NCBI GenBank assembly: GCA_020442185.1
Contig: JAGRKS010000041.1
Location: 30,538-94,537, forward strand
From: Hyphomicrobiaceae bacterium
GTDB taxonomy: Bacteria > Pseudomonadota > Alphaproteobacteria > Rhizobiales > Hyphomicrobiaceae
Direction of reading: 5' to 3'
DNA: 64,000 nt
Part shown: piece after piece, positions 16,596 to 25,239 of the stretch
How the letters are laid out: each line of letters begins with the position of its first letter
Position numbering within the stretch: the first letter of the stretch is position 1
Program-made: the position numbers and the translations under genes
The notes under the pieces: model-generated
Databases searched by the model: none
Seen by the model: only the letters and a program-made list of their open reading frames with translations
What the model was told of the DNA's origin: nothing

Positions 16596-17723
16596 CTACG
16601 GCGTCTCGATCCCAAGCGTTGCGATAATGTCATGGATTTCCGCGCGCACCGGCGTTTCGGTCACCGTATCCGCCAACCGCTCGAACCAGATAGCGGCACG
16701 ATCGTCGTCGTCGACGAGATCACAGTCCAGTCCTTGCAGCAGATCGATGGCGGCCGGCGGCAGCGTATCGGGCACTGTTTGCCCGGAGAGGATCGCCCAC
16801 ATCCCCGCCCAAAGGCGCGCAGTGGTCCATGGGTTGTAGCCGCCGCCGCCGAGCACGACGGCATGCGGCGCACATTCGACGGCCGCCTCCGTGGCCTGCC
16901 AGAGCGCCGCATTGGACAGTGCCATGCCGGCCAGCGGATCGCCTTCCAGCGCATCGGCACCGAGCGTGACGACGATCCCTTCGGGCGCCGCGGACTCAAG
17001 AAAGGGAGCGACGGCTGCCGTCCAGACGGCGTCGAGTTCGCTATCTGAAAAGCCGCGCGGCACGGGAATGTTCAGCGCGCGGCCGCCAAGACGATCCGTC
17101 ACGGAACCGGTGCCGGGCCAGCGGCCGGCTTCGTGGATCGAGACGAGGTGCACGCGCGGTTCCTCAGCGAAAGCCGCTTCGACTCCATCACCGTGGTGGG
17201 CGTCGAGATCGACGTAGGCGACACGGTCAAGTCCACGGTCGAGCAAGCGTTTGACGGCGAATACGGGATCGTTGAGATAGCAGAAGCCGGAGGCGCGGTC
17301 CGGCCTGCCGTGATGCGTGCCACCGCCTGGATGGAATGCAATCGTGCCGTCGATCGCGAGATCGGCCGCCAGGATGGCGCCGCCGACGCTCGCTGTCGCC
17401 CGAGTCCACAGATCGGGAAAGATCGGACACTCCATCGTGCCGAGATTATATTGCTGGCGATCGTCGGCGGTCGCGACGCCGTCTGCCGACACGCGCTCCA
17501 GCGCATCGAGGTAATCGGGTGCGTGGAATTGCTCGAGCGTCGCGCGATCCGCTGGCTCGGCGATCCGCTTGAGAGCTTCCGGCAGCAGACCCAGCACCTC
17601 GACCAGCGACAGCAACGCCGCCTGCCGGTTGATCGACAGCGGATGATGACGGCCAAATCCCGGGCGCGAGAAGACCGGGTGCGTGATGAAGCAGGCGCCG
17701 CGCGCCGATGTTGGTCTGATCAT
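16596..17723 (-). CDS. histone-deacetylase-family (AcuC-like) Zn amidohydrolase
   Basis: 375 residues. Active-site segments are intact: HPGGGTHHGR (catalytic His pair, about 129-138), YVDLDAHHGDG with the Zn-binding Asp and His (about 169-179), GADALEGDPLAG with the second Zn Asp, and GGGGYNPW with the catalytic Tyr. Bacterial members deacetylate small molecules, polyamines or acetyl-CoA synthetase (AcuC). No acetoin or acetyltransferase gene is adjacent, so the substrate is unknown. Confidence 0.88.
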   Translation of the reverse strand: MIRPTSARGACFITHPVFSRPGFGRHHPLSINRQAALLSLVEVLGLLPEALKRIAEPADRATLEQFHAPDYLDALERVSADGVATADDRQQYNLGTMECPIFPDLWTRATASVGGAILAADLAIDGTIAFHPGGGTHHGRPDRASGFCYLNDPVFAVKRLLDRGLDRVAYVDLDAHHGDGVEAAFAEEPRVHLVSIHEAGRWPGTGSVTDRLGGRALNIPVPRGFSDSELDAVWTAAVAPFLESAAPEGIVVTLGADALEGDPLAGMALSNAALWQATEAAVECAPHAVVLGGGGYNPWTTARLWAGMWAILSGQTVPDTLPPAAIDLLQGLDCDLVDDDDRAAIWFERLADTVTETPVRAEIHDIIATLGIETP

Positions 17724-18135
17724 GTCCTGACGCGCGCCCGCTTGCCCAACCGACGGCCCAGGTCTCCCCCCATCCTACCCCGGACGTCTACCTGCCTGTG
17801 CGGCTCGGGATGGCAGCGGCACCAACCTGGCTGCCCGTTGTGACGCGCCCCACTGCTGCACCGCAACATTGCGCCCGACCCTGGAAGTTCGGCCAATTTC
17901 TCCGCTGCGCAGCCTCGAGCTGCTTCGATCCGCATTGCACTCTCCCCTTGCATGCCGACGTGATAATCGACACTTTCCCGCAGGAGTGTGACCGGGCGGC
18001 CATTCGCCGTAGTTGACGCCGATGTCATAATCTTCGAATGTCTGAATACTAATCCGGCAATCTGCATCCGGCAACGGCATGCCCGACGCCGTCGGGCCGA
18101 CGCCATCCAGAACAAGACCCAGGGAGGACGAACCC
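17724..18135. other. intergenic region before dsrE3A
   Basis: Divergent spacer between the deacetylase-family gene and dsrE3A. I see no gene. It holds a degenerate sulfur operator (18031-18048) and a TTGACG hexamer at 18013-18018 that could be a -35 element. Confidence 0.5.
18031..18048. promoter_or_regulatory. operator-like inverted repeat upstream of dsrE3A
   Basis: TCTTCG-AATGTC-TGAATA, 88 bp before the dsrE3A ATG. Each half differs from the lipS1 palindrome by one base, and the right half is identical to that before dsrE3C. Spacing (N6) is the same in all three. Confidence 0.5.
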
Positions 18136-18633
18136 ATGTCCGCGACCGAATCGAACCAGAAGCACATGTCGATCATCGTCACCAAGGGGACGCTCGACTG
18201 GGCCTATCCCCCCTTCATTCTCGCGACGACCGCCGCGGCGATGGGCGTGAACGTCACGATGTTCTTCACATTCTACGGATTGGCGCTGCTCAAGAAGGAT
18301 CTCGACCTGCAGATCTCGCCGCTCGGCAAGCCCGACATGGCAATGCCGATCGCCGGCATGCACATGAAGATGCCGAACATGGTGGCGATGCTGCCGGGCG
18401 TGAATGCCATGGCGACAACGATGATGAAGAACCTGATCGCCAAGAAGGGTGTCGCGTCGATCCCCCAGTTGCGTGAGGCGGCCGTCGATTCCGACGTCGA
18501 GATCATCGCCTGCCAGATGACGCTCGACCTCTTCGAAATGAAGAAAGAGGATATGATCGACGGCATCAAGCTCGGCGGCGCGGCCACCTATATGGAGAAA
18601 GCGCTGTCGTCGGACATCAATCTCTATATCTGA
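18136..18633 (+). CDS. dsrE3A: DsrE3A-type sulfur-carrier protein
   Basis: 165 residues from the ATG preceded by GGAGGAC. The N-terminal ITKGTLDW-like segment (here VTKGTLDWAYPPFILATTAA) and FFTFYGL are hallmarks of the DsrE3A/peroxiredoxin-annotated group. The single conserved Cys is in IIACQMTLDLFEM (about residues 121-133). These proteins exchange sulfane sulfur with TusA. tusA follows 144 bp downstream with a hairpin between. DsrE3A-TusA pairs deliver sulfur to sHdr in many oxidisers. Confidence 0.88.
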   Translation: MSATESNQKHMSIIVTKGTLDWAYPPFILATTAAAMGVNVTMFFTFYGLALLKKDLDLQISPLGKPDMAMPIAGMHMKMPNMVAMLPGVNAMATTMMKNLIAKKGVASIPQLREAAVDSDVEIIACQMTLDLFEMKKEDMIDGIKLGGAATYMEKALSSDINLYI

Positions 18634-18710
18634 CCGCTTGAAATCGTCCCGGCTTGGTTCGTGCCAAAGGCCGTGATGTGATGTGACAGCTGGCAAGGAA
18701 AAGGTCGGGT

Positions 18711-18729
18711 CTCCGGTGAAACACCGGAG
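18711..18729 (+). other. intercistronic hairpin between dsrE3A and tusA
   Basis: CTCCGGTG-AAA-CACCGGAG: a perfect 8-bp stem with a 3-base loop, 49 bp before the tusA start and without a T-run. It is more likely an mRNA-stability or attenuation element than a full terminator. Confidence 0.5.
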
Positions 18730-18777
18730 GCTCCGAGTGCGAATTCAGGACATAGACCACCAAGAAGGACAATCGAA

Positions 18778-19005
18778 ATGGCTGACAAAGTACTGGACGC
18801 GAAGGGTCTCAACTGCCCGCTGCCCATCCTCAAGGCGAAGAAGGCGATCGTCGAGGTGCCGAAGGATGGCACACTCGAAGTTCTGTCGACCGATCCAGGG
18901 TCTGTTGCCGACTTTCAGGCGTTCTGCCGGACCACGGGCAACACCATGCTCGAGCATGGGGAATCCGATGGTGTCTACCGCTTCGTGATCAAGCACACAG
19001 GCTGA
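18778..19005 (+). CDS. tusA: TusA sulfur-carrier protein
   Basis: 75 residues, the full family length. GLNCPLPILKAKKAI (about residues 10-24) contains the CPxP motif whose Cys carries the persulfide. TusA passes sulfur from rhodanese/DsrE donors to the sHdr pathway (or to tRNA thiolation in other settings). The context with dsrE3A points to the dissimilatory role. A ribosome site (AAGGA) lies before the ATG. A GC hairpin follows the gene. Confidence 0.95.
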   Translation: MADKVLDAKGLNCPLPILKAKKAIVEVPKDGTLEVLSTDPGSVADFQAFCRTTGNTMLEHGESDGVYRFVIKHTG

Positions 19006-19082
19006 CCAACGCCGAAATACCTGGTGCTGCAACGCAGCATCGTGTGTGGCTGCTTAACATCACACTCTGACATAACGACCAG

Positions 19083-19115
19083 GAGCCGCGCCAAACTTAT
19101 GGTGCGGCTCTTGTC
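19083..19115 (+). terminator. Rho-independent-type terminator after tusA
   Basis: GAGCCGCGCC and GGTGCGGCTC pair (10 bp with one G-T) around an 8-base loop, followed by TTGTCATTT. It closes the dsrE3A-tusA unit. Confidence 0.65.
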
Positions 19116-19138
19116 ATTTGCGTATCGCTTGCCGCTAA

Positions 19139-19172
19139 TATGAGCATGCGCGAATGTCGCAGACGTAGATCA
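19139..19172 (+). promoter_or_regulatory. conserved block upstream of the FadL-type gene, copy 2
   Basis: Contains CATGCGCGAATGTC (19145-19158), identical to 13808-13821, and GA-N-GT-N-GATCA after it. TATGAG-CATGCG-CGAATG (19139-19156) keeps the N6 spacing of the sulfur operator with a poor left half. It is about 120 bp before the FadL-type start. Confidence 0.4.
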
Positions 19173-19292
19173 GTTTTCAAGAACCGCAAAAAAAGCGGCA
19201 CTCTGCCAATTACGAGAGCTCGCCGATAGCTCTTTCGAACTTCCAGGGAAACGGTTCGGGGCGTTGCAGGCGCAGCGCAGGGGGATTTCAAG

Positions 19293-20651
19293 ATGAATGC
19301 CATACGACGCTACGGTTCGGCTGCGCTGCTTGCAGCCACCGTTTCCACATTGACCTTCGGCACGGCATCGGCCACGGAGGGTTACTTCTCGAACGGCTTC
19401 GGTGCACGCCAGAAGGCACTTGCTGGAGCTGGCGTCGCGGACAGCCGTGACGCAACGGCCGGCGCGCTCAACCCGGCAGGCCTGACGCACGTGTACGGCA
19501 CCGAAATCGATTTTTCGGTCTCCGCATTCGCACCGGTGCGCGGCTATTCTGGTGATCCCGGCCCCGGCCTGACACCGACTGGTGAATTCGAGAGTGGTCG
19601 CGAGTTCTTCTTCATCCCGAACGTCGCCTGGAGTTCGGATGCCTACAAGAACTCCTTGTTCGACGTCGTTGGCATCTCGCTTGTCGGCAACGGTGGTATG
19701 AACACGGCCTTCAGCGGCAACTCGATCTGCGGATTTGCGGGTCCGGGTCCATTCTGCGGCGGAACGGCTGGCGTCAACCTGCTGCAGATGTTCATGTCAG
19801 TCGCGTTCGCAAAGCAGGTTGCACCGGGCATTTCGATCGGCGTCGCGCCCATCCTTGCCGCGCAGGTCTTCGAGGCCAAGGGTCTCGGACTATTTGCCGC
19901 ATTTCCGGGCGTAACGACTGATCCTACCAGTCTCGTCCCCGGCGGACAGAACGACTGGTCGTTCGGTGGTGGCGTCCGCGCCGGCATCGAAATCGCTCCG
20001 ATGCGCAACGTGCGAATCGGCGTCTCGGGTACCACGCCCATCTGGATGCAGAAATTCGAGCAGTACCGCGGCCTGTTCGCCAACGGTGGCGAATTCGACA
20101 TCCCAGCTTCAATTCAGGCTGGTATCGCCGTCGATGTCACGCCGCAGCTGACCCTGATGGCCGACTGGCGCTACATTTGGTACTCGGGTGTCGATGCCAT
20201 TTCGAATCCCTCGACAAATGCCTTCAACTGCCCGGGTCTTGGCTTTGGCGGTATCGATCCGACGCAATGCTTTGGCGGCACGAACGGACCAGGTTTTGGC
20301 TGGAGCGATATCAACGTCGTCAAGCTCGCCGCGGAATACCGCCATAGCGACAAGCTGACGTTGCGCGCGGGTTATGCCTGGAACGAGAACCCCGTCAGCT
20401 CGCGTGACGCACATCTCAACATCCTGGCACCGGGCGTCGTCCAGCATCACATCACGGCCGGCTTCCAGTATGACCTCGGCGGCGGCTACCATCTCGAGAT
20501 GGCCGGCATGTTCGCACCGAACAATACCGTTCGCGGTGACGATCTCTTCGGGCCTCCCGGCAACAACCGGGTCGAGATCGAGATGTACCAGTACGAAGTT
20601 ACGGCTGGCATCAAGTACAAGTTCGGCGAGCCGGACGCTCCGTTGAAGTAA
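19293..20651 (+). CDS. FadL/TodX-type outer-membrane channel
   Basis: 452 residues. A signal peptide ends near ATA|TEGYF; mature FadL proteins have a similar start, followed by the plug motif NGFGARQKALAGAGVA and NPAGL. The remainder alternates short strands with aromatic girdles as in a 14-strand barrel. The family imports hydrophobic molecules. Between tusA and unknown genes, an organosulfur or hydrophobic sulfur substrate is tempting but unproven. The ATG follows GGGGGA. A strong GC hairpin follows the stop. Confidence 0.85.
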   Translation: MNAIRRYGSAALLAATVSTLTFGTASATEGYFSNGFGARQKALAGAGVADSRDATAGALNPAGLTHVYGTEIDFSVSAFAPVRGYSGDPGPGLTPTGEFESGREFFFIPNVAWSSDAYKNSLFDVVGISLVGNGGMNTAFSGNSICGFAGPGPFCGGTAGVNLLQMFMSVAFAKQVAPGISIGVAPILAAQVFEAKGLGLFAAFPGVTTDPTSLVPGGQNDWSFGGGVRAGIEIAPMRNVRIGVSGTTPIWMQKFEQYRGLFANGGEFDIPASIQAGIAVDVTPQLTLMADWRYIWYSGVDAISNPSTNAFNCPGLGFGGIDPTQCFGGTNGPGFGWSDINVVKLAAEYRHSDKLTLRAGYAWNENPVSSRDAHLNILAPGVVQHHITAGFQYDLGGGYHLEMAGMFAPNNTVRGDDLFGPPGNNRVEIEMYQYEVTAGIKYKFGEPDAPLK

Positions 20652-20717
20652 CGACGGCGCTCGATTTGGCCAGACCCGCAGACAGCGACGATGCTGCTGG
20701 TCCCACGACGAACTCAA

Positions 20718-20762
20718 TCGCCCGCGCGTGCGCTTCGATGCCACGCGCGGGCGAAGTCGTTT
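20718..20762 (+). terminator. terminator after the FadL-type gene
   Basis: A perfect 13-bp stem: TCGCCCGCGCGTG pairs with CACGCGCGGGCGA around an 11-base loop, followed by AGTCGTTTC. Strong stem, weak T-tract. Confidence 0.6.
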
Positions 20763-20822
20763 CATGGTTTGATGCTACCAGTGCCAATGGGCGTCGAGAC
20801 GGCGAATCGGAAGCGGATTGTC

Positions 20823-21182
20823 ATGCGGTTGATCGAAGATCTGCGGGCGCAGGCCGAGCGCGAGGAAAGCTATTTCAGGGCCTATCTGATCAAGGAGGAT
20901 ATCGTTCGGCTCGAGCGGACCTGGCAGCTTGCAACGGACGCCCAGGCGTTGGATGCGTTCGTAAAAAGCGCGTGGTTTCTCGGCTGGACGCCGGACGATC
21001 TCCGCACCAATGAACTCGCGCCAGCTCTCGAGCCGTTTCTTTCGGCCGTGTTCGATCTCAGTCGTGGCATCGCCGACGCCGAAAGTCGCGTCGCTGCCAC
21101 GTGGCTCGCGCTTGACCGTCTGCGCATGGATCGCCTCGTCGGCTGTCTGGCGCGGGTGCCGCGTCCCGACAACGATAGCTAG
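20823..21182 (+). CDS. hypothetical protein, helical
   Basis: 119 residues from the ATG at 20823 (GGAAGCGG upstream); a longer start at 20691 would run through the terminator stem and is rejected. The chain is rich in Ala, Leu, Glu and Arg and looks all-helical (MRLIEDLRAQAEREESYFRA at the start). No signal, Cys or known motif. It lies 171 bp after the FadL-type gene on the same strand. I do not recognise it. Confidence 0.6.
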   Translation: MRLIEDLRAQAEREESYFRAYLIKEDIVRLERTWQLATDAQALDAFVKSAWFLGWTPDDLRTNELAPALEPFLSAVFDLSRGIADAESRVAATWLALDRLRMDRLVGCLARVPRPDNDS

Positions 21183-21415
21183 CCGGCCCTACGACGGAAG
21201 CGGGCTTGAACATCGAGGGATCGGTGTTGGCGTTTGTGTTGGCGTCCGCGGCCTCGGCTCCGTCGCACGAACGAAGGCGCCGCAATTCAGCCGCACGCCA
21301 CGGCTTTCCTGCCGCCGTTCGGCGGCTCGATCCATTGGCCTCACATGTAGTCGTGCGGCGGCCGCGGTGAGCCGAACCGCGACAGCGGGTTTTCCTCCGA
21401 GAAGCAGGTTCATGC

Positions 21416-22495
21416 ATGATGTCCAACTGGGGCGAAGGTCCATTTGATTCGACACGCGTCAGACCGCGGCCGGTCGGCATACGTCCGCGCCGCACGCTTC
21501 TGTTGCTGCTCGCCGCCATCGCACTCTTTACAGCGCCAGCGCCATGGCTCGAGACACGACACGAGGCGAGAGCCCAATCGGCAATCGATCGCAAAGCCAC
21601 GACAGCCGCGCAGGCGGCGAACAGCCGCGTCGTTCTCGATGTACCTCAAGGATATGTCGCCGCCAAACTCTACTCGGGATTCGAGAACCAAAGCACAGGC
21701 GTTTCATTCGTTATCTTCGAAGCCCCCGTCGAGGCCTATCCGGAGATGGCCGCGGCCTTCACCGCCGAGGCATTGGCCAAGCGCGGGATAGAAGCCGCGG
21801 AGGCTGGCGAGATATCCATCGCCGCGCCCCATCGCTACATGCGTGCCCGTCAGTCGACCCCGAACGGCGCCTACGCCAAGTACTTCCTGCTCTTCCAGAC
21901 GTCCGATCAAACGGTTCTCCTCTCGGCCAATGTGCCGATGGCTGCTTTGGAAGGCGGGCGCGTGACGCGCAACGAAATCGAGAGCATCCTGGCCTCGGCC
22001 CGAACGGTCACCGTCACCGCCGACAAGCCGATCTATACGCTCGGCTACCTCGGCCCTTTCAGAGAGGCCGGGCGCATCGCGGGAACGAGCACGCTCTATA
22101 CGCTCGACGGCAAAACTCAGTCCAAACCATCCGAGGCTGTGAGGCCGTTGCTGATCGTCGCTCCATCGATCGATGCGCGCCAGATCACGAACGCCGACGA
22201 AACCGCTCGAACCATGATCGGACAATTGGCGGGATTTGAAGATCCTGTTTTCGGATTGACCGAACGCGAAACGGTGGCGGGCCGAACGGGCGTGGAATTG
22301 ACGGCGCGCGCAACCGATAGCTCCTCGCGCGCAGCCGTCGAGATCTATCAATTGCTCCTAATCGGCAAGTCCGGCGGCTACACGCGTGTCGTCGGTATCG
22401 CGCCTGCCGACAGGGCGTCCGAACTCATTCCAGAATTTCGCAAGATCGCGCTCAGCTTGTCATTTGCCGAAGATGACGGCGGTGGCGCTCGATAA
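21416..22495 (+). CDS. hypothetical exported or anchored protein
   Basis: 359 residues. An Arg-rich N-terminus is followed by a hydrophobic stretch (LLLLLAAIALFTAPA, about residues 28-42) that is a signal or uncleaved anchor. The rest is a soluble region with repeated beta-type segments (VVLDVPQGYVAAKLYSGFEN; RFLLF-like pairs) of the sort seen in uncharacterised alphaproteobacterial periplasmic proteins. No catalytic motif is visible. It converges on the cytochrome c gene. Function unknown. Confidence 0.7.
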   Translation: MMSNWGEGPFDSTRVRPRPVGIRPRRTLLLLLAAIALFTAPAPWLETRHEARAQSAIDRKATTAAQAANSRVVLDVPQGYVAAKLYSGFENQSTGVSFVIFEAPVEAYPEMAAAFTAEALAKRGIEAAEAGEISIAAPHRYMRARQSTPNGAYAKYFLLFQTSDQTVLLSANVPMAALEGGRVTRNEIESILASARTVTVTADKPIYTLGYLGPFREAGRIAGTSTLYTLDGKTQSKPSEAVRPLLIVAPSIDARQITNADETARTMIGQLAGFEDPVFGLTERETVAGRTGVELTARATDSSSRAAVEIYQLLLIGKSGGYTRVVGIAPADRASELIPEFRKIALSLSFAEDDGGGAR

Positions 22496-22606
22496 AGCGT
22501 TCGCGCTGCGATCAGATTGCGACAGCGAGCCCGTGAGCGACGTTGGACGTGCTACTGACGAACCTGTGTCGAGCCTCTGCCGCACCCGACGTCAGATCGC
22601 GATACG

Positions 22607-23086
22607 TCAATTCCCGTCCGACGCTCGGAGATGGTCGATAATCTTGCGGCGCTGTTCCGCGTCCTGGATTCCGGCGTAGGGCTTCATGTTATTGCCGGGC
22701 ACGACGGCGTTTGGATTGGCGATAAAGGCATCGAGTTTTTCGGCGGTCCATGTGAAATCGGATCGCGAAAGTGCGCTCGAATACGCATAGCCTTCGGCTG
22801 CCGCCGCTTTCCGGCCGACAATCGCATGGAGATTGGGACCAAGCCTATTGTCGCCAGCATCCGTCGAGTGACACGTCCGGCACGCATTGTTGAACATCAG
22901 CTTGCCGTCCTCCTCGCCTGACGCTGGAAGCGGCGACGCGAGCATTGCGAACGCCAGCGTGACAACGGACAACGTGGTTACCTGAGGGACGTCTTGCCTC
23001 GATGAATCCGGCAACCGTGCCGTCACGGCCCCAAGTTGCATCCACCTCCCAAGCGTGGCCTTTCGAATTGTCGCGTTCCCTATCAT
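22607..23086 (-). CDS. class I monoheme cytochrome c (c2/c550-like), periplasmic
   Basis: 159 residues, about 105 of them mature. A signal peptide precedes GEEDGKLMFNN; the heme site is CRTCH, and the distal Met lies in NNMKPYAG near the C-terminus, as in soluble class I cytochromes c. GPNLHAIVGR is typical of cytochrome c2/c550. It could carry electrons from sulfur oxidation to a terminal oxidase. The exact start is uncertain: the ATG at 23041 would also leave a signal peptide. Confidence 0.88.
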   Translation of the reverse strand: MIGNATIRKATLGRWMQLGAVTARLPDSSRQDVPQVTTLSVVTLAFAMLASPLPASGEEDGKLMFNNACRTCHSTDAGDNRLGPNLHAIVGRKAAAAEGYAYSSALSRSDFTWTAEKLDAFIANPNAVVPGNNMKPYAGIQDAEQRRKIIDHLRASDGN

Positions 23087-23513
23087 TCGGGCCTCCTGCA
23101 GCGTCGGCGTGCGCGAGGCAGCCGCTTATTGCTTTCGTGAGTTCCTCATCTTGCAAACGGCTTTGCGCAATCGAAGTTCCCGGCCGCCTCGAACGACGAT
23201 CGACCCGCTGCTTGACTGATAGCAACGAGAGGCCGGCCAGCCGGCGCGGCGCCTTTTGGCTGAAGCGGTATCGCTCTGCTGCGATGGGCGAGATCCGGGA
23301 TAAACTAGCGTGATGCAAGTCTCGCCGGCTTTGTCCGCTTGACAGCGGCGCACGCTCTCTGGATAACGGCTGCCAGCGCTCGCGCGGATACTCGGTGCGC
23401 GACTGGCCGTCGGCGGCCGGCGCCGGTTTCCGGCAAGCGAGCGGTGATGGAGATGGGTCGAGGGTTTACGCGGCACGCCGCGAATGGGCCTCTAGAACCT
23501 CTCCTGAATGGCC
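23087..23513. other. spacer between cytochrome c gene and tRNA
   Basis: No gene recognised; it must contain the divergent promoters of the cytochrome gene and tRNA-Val. Short open frames here lack ribosome sites and motif content. Confidence 0.4.
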
Positions 23514-23588
23514 GGGCGGTTAGCTCAGCGGTAGAGCACACGCTTCACACGCGTGGGGTCACAGGTTCAATCCCTGTACCGCCCACCA
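23514..23588 (+). tRNA. tRNA-Val (anticodon CAC)
   Basis: Full cloverleaf: acceptor GGGCGGT pairs with ACCGCCC, D-arm GCTC/GAGC, anticodon stem CACGC/GCGTG with loop TTCACAC, T-arm ACAGG-TTCAATC-CCTGT, and an encoded CCA end. Confidence 0.95.
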
Positions 23589-23728
23589 TGAATTCCGAAA
23601 TGATTGCATCGGGTTGAGGCGCTCTTCGGCAAGGTGCCCATAGGTCCGTTCAGGCTCCGACAAAGCTGCCGGGATAGCAAAAATGCGGTTGGTGCCCCGG
23701 TGACCGGTGTTCGGTGTGGTCGCGGAGA

Positions 23729-25222
23729 TTATCGACCGACGCCTGCTGATGGCTGGCCCTCGGCGACTGGATCGGACTTTCTCAGCTCCAGGGTTTGCTC
23801 GATGACGGCATTGACCAATTCATGTTGCTGTCCGAGGTAACCGTCCGGCTCGAGGAGTTCGTCAATCTGCAACGGAGAGAGCAGACGGGAAGCCGTCGGA
23901 TCGCGCATCAGCGCCGCCTTGAAGCCGATCTTCTCTTCGAGCGCGCCGTGAATGATGGCATGTACCAGAACATCCGCTTGGTCCTTGCCAAGGGTTTTGC
24001 CCAGCGTGAAGGCAACGCGTTGCGCCACGATCATGCCATTTGTCCGGTCGAGGTTCGCGCGCATCGCACTCTTGTTGACGCGCAGTTCCGCGAGCAGTGC
24101 TTTCGCCGTCTTGAGATTGCTATCCGACCTTACGGAAATTTCCTTGAGAACCTTCTCGGGGCCCGACGTGTTGTCGCGCTCGAAAAAGTTCACGACGTCG
24201 TCCAGGACCACCTCGGCCAACCTCGGTATCATCCGACCGGCCTGAATGAGCACTTCGGATTTGCGCGGGTTGACCTTCTGCGCCATCGACGAACTGCTGG
24301 CGGCCTGAGCATCGAGCGGCTCTAGCGTCTCGGCGATATCGGTCATCTGCAGCAAGAACAGCTCTTGCCCGATACTGGCAAAAGACCGGCTGATGAGCGC
24401 GAGCGTCAATGCGTAGTTGGCAAACACATCCCTGCTACCGTGCCAGTCATCTGGGTAGGGCGGCTTCAGGCCGAGTTCCCGCGCAAATGACTTCTCCGTA
24501 TCGATCGCCTTCTCGCCAAGCCCGGCATACGTGCCGACGGCACCTTTCAGAATCGCAGAGCGATCAAGTTCATCGAGGGATCGCTTCAGCCGCTCGATAT
24601 TGCGCCGGTTCTCCGCGACCCAGCCACTGACCTTCTTGCCGAACGTAATCGGTAGCGCGTGCTGGCCGAGCGTCCGGCCGGCCATGACCGCATCGACATT
24701 ATCCTGCGTCAGCTTGATCAGAACGGATTCTATCTCTCGCATACGGCCGATGAAAATGAGTGCCGACTGCCGCAGCTGCAGTGTTGTCGCGGTATCATAG
24801 ATATCAACCGTCGTGGTGCCGTAGTGGACATATTGACGAGCGTCCTCGTCGATCGACCGGCGCCATACATTGAGGAGCGCCACCATGCGATGGCCGACGC
24901 GTTTTCGCTCTGCGGCAACCTCGTCGAGGGGTGCGTAGCGGAGTTCCGCCTTGCGAGTAATTTCATCGGCAGCGGCTTGCGGGATCGTCCCGTTTGCGGC
25001 CTGCGCTCGCGCCAACGCAGCTTCGATAGAAAGAACAATCTGGTTTGTTTGTTCAGGTGAAAAGAAATCGGCGACGGAAGAGGGTATGGCGCCGGCGGAG
25101 TCGCGCGCCAGAGCCACAGTTGGCAGCAACATGAAACATGCGGCAATGAACGCAAGAACGCTGACGGCTGATTTGCGCGTCAAGCCGTCACGCCACAACG
25201 CCGGCGGTGCCGATGTTGACAT
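23729..25222 (-). CDS. exported fumarase-superfamily lyase (PcaB/PurB-like)
   Basis: 497 residues from the ATG at 25220-25222 (17 bp after the hydrolase stop). A signal peptide (about residues 15-39, ending ALA|RDSAG) is unusual for this cytoplasmic superfamily. The three superfamily regions are present: HYGTTTVDIYDT, GRTLGQHALPITFG (the RTxxQ form of 3-carboxymuconate cycloisomerases) and the signature SSSMAQKVNP with the mobile-loop Ser. It could cleave a C-N or C-O bond with release of fumarate, or cyclise a muconate, in the periplasm. The substrate is unknown. It is cotranscribed with the hydrolase and barrel genes. Confidence 0.82.
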   Translation of the reverse strand: MSTSAPPALWRDGLTRKSAVSVLAFIAACFMLLPTVALARDSAGAIPSSVADFFSPEQTNQIVLSIEAALARAQAANGTIPQAAADEITRKAELRYAPLDEVAAERKRVGHRMVALLNVWRRSIDEDARQYVHYGTTTVDIYDTATTLQLRQSALIFIGRMREIESVLIKLTQDNVDAVMAGRTLGQHALPITFGKKVSGWVAENRRNIERLKRSLDELDRSAILKGAVGTYAGLGEKAIDTEKSFARELGLKPPYPDDWHGSRDVFANYALTLALISRSFASIGQELFLLQMTDIAETLEPLDAQAASSSSMAQKVNPRKSEVLIQAGRMIPRLAEVVLDDVVNFFERDNTSGPEKVLKEISVRSDSNLKTAKALLAELRVNKSAMRANLDRTNGMIVAQRVAFTLGKTLGKDQADVLVHAIIHGALEEKIGFKAALMRDPTASRLLSPLQIDELLEPDGYLGQQHELVNAVIEQTLELRKSDPVAEGQPSAGVGR

Positions 25223-25239
25223 TCCAGCCCCTTCCACCA

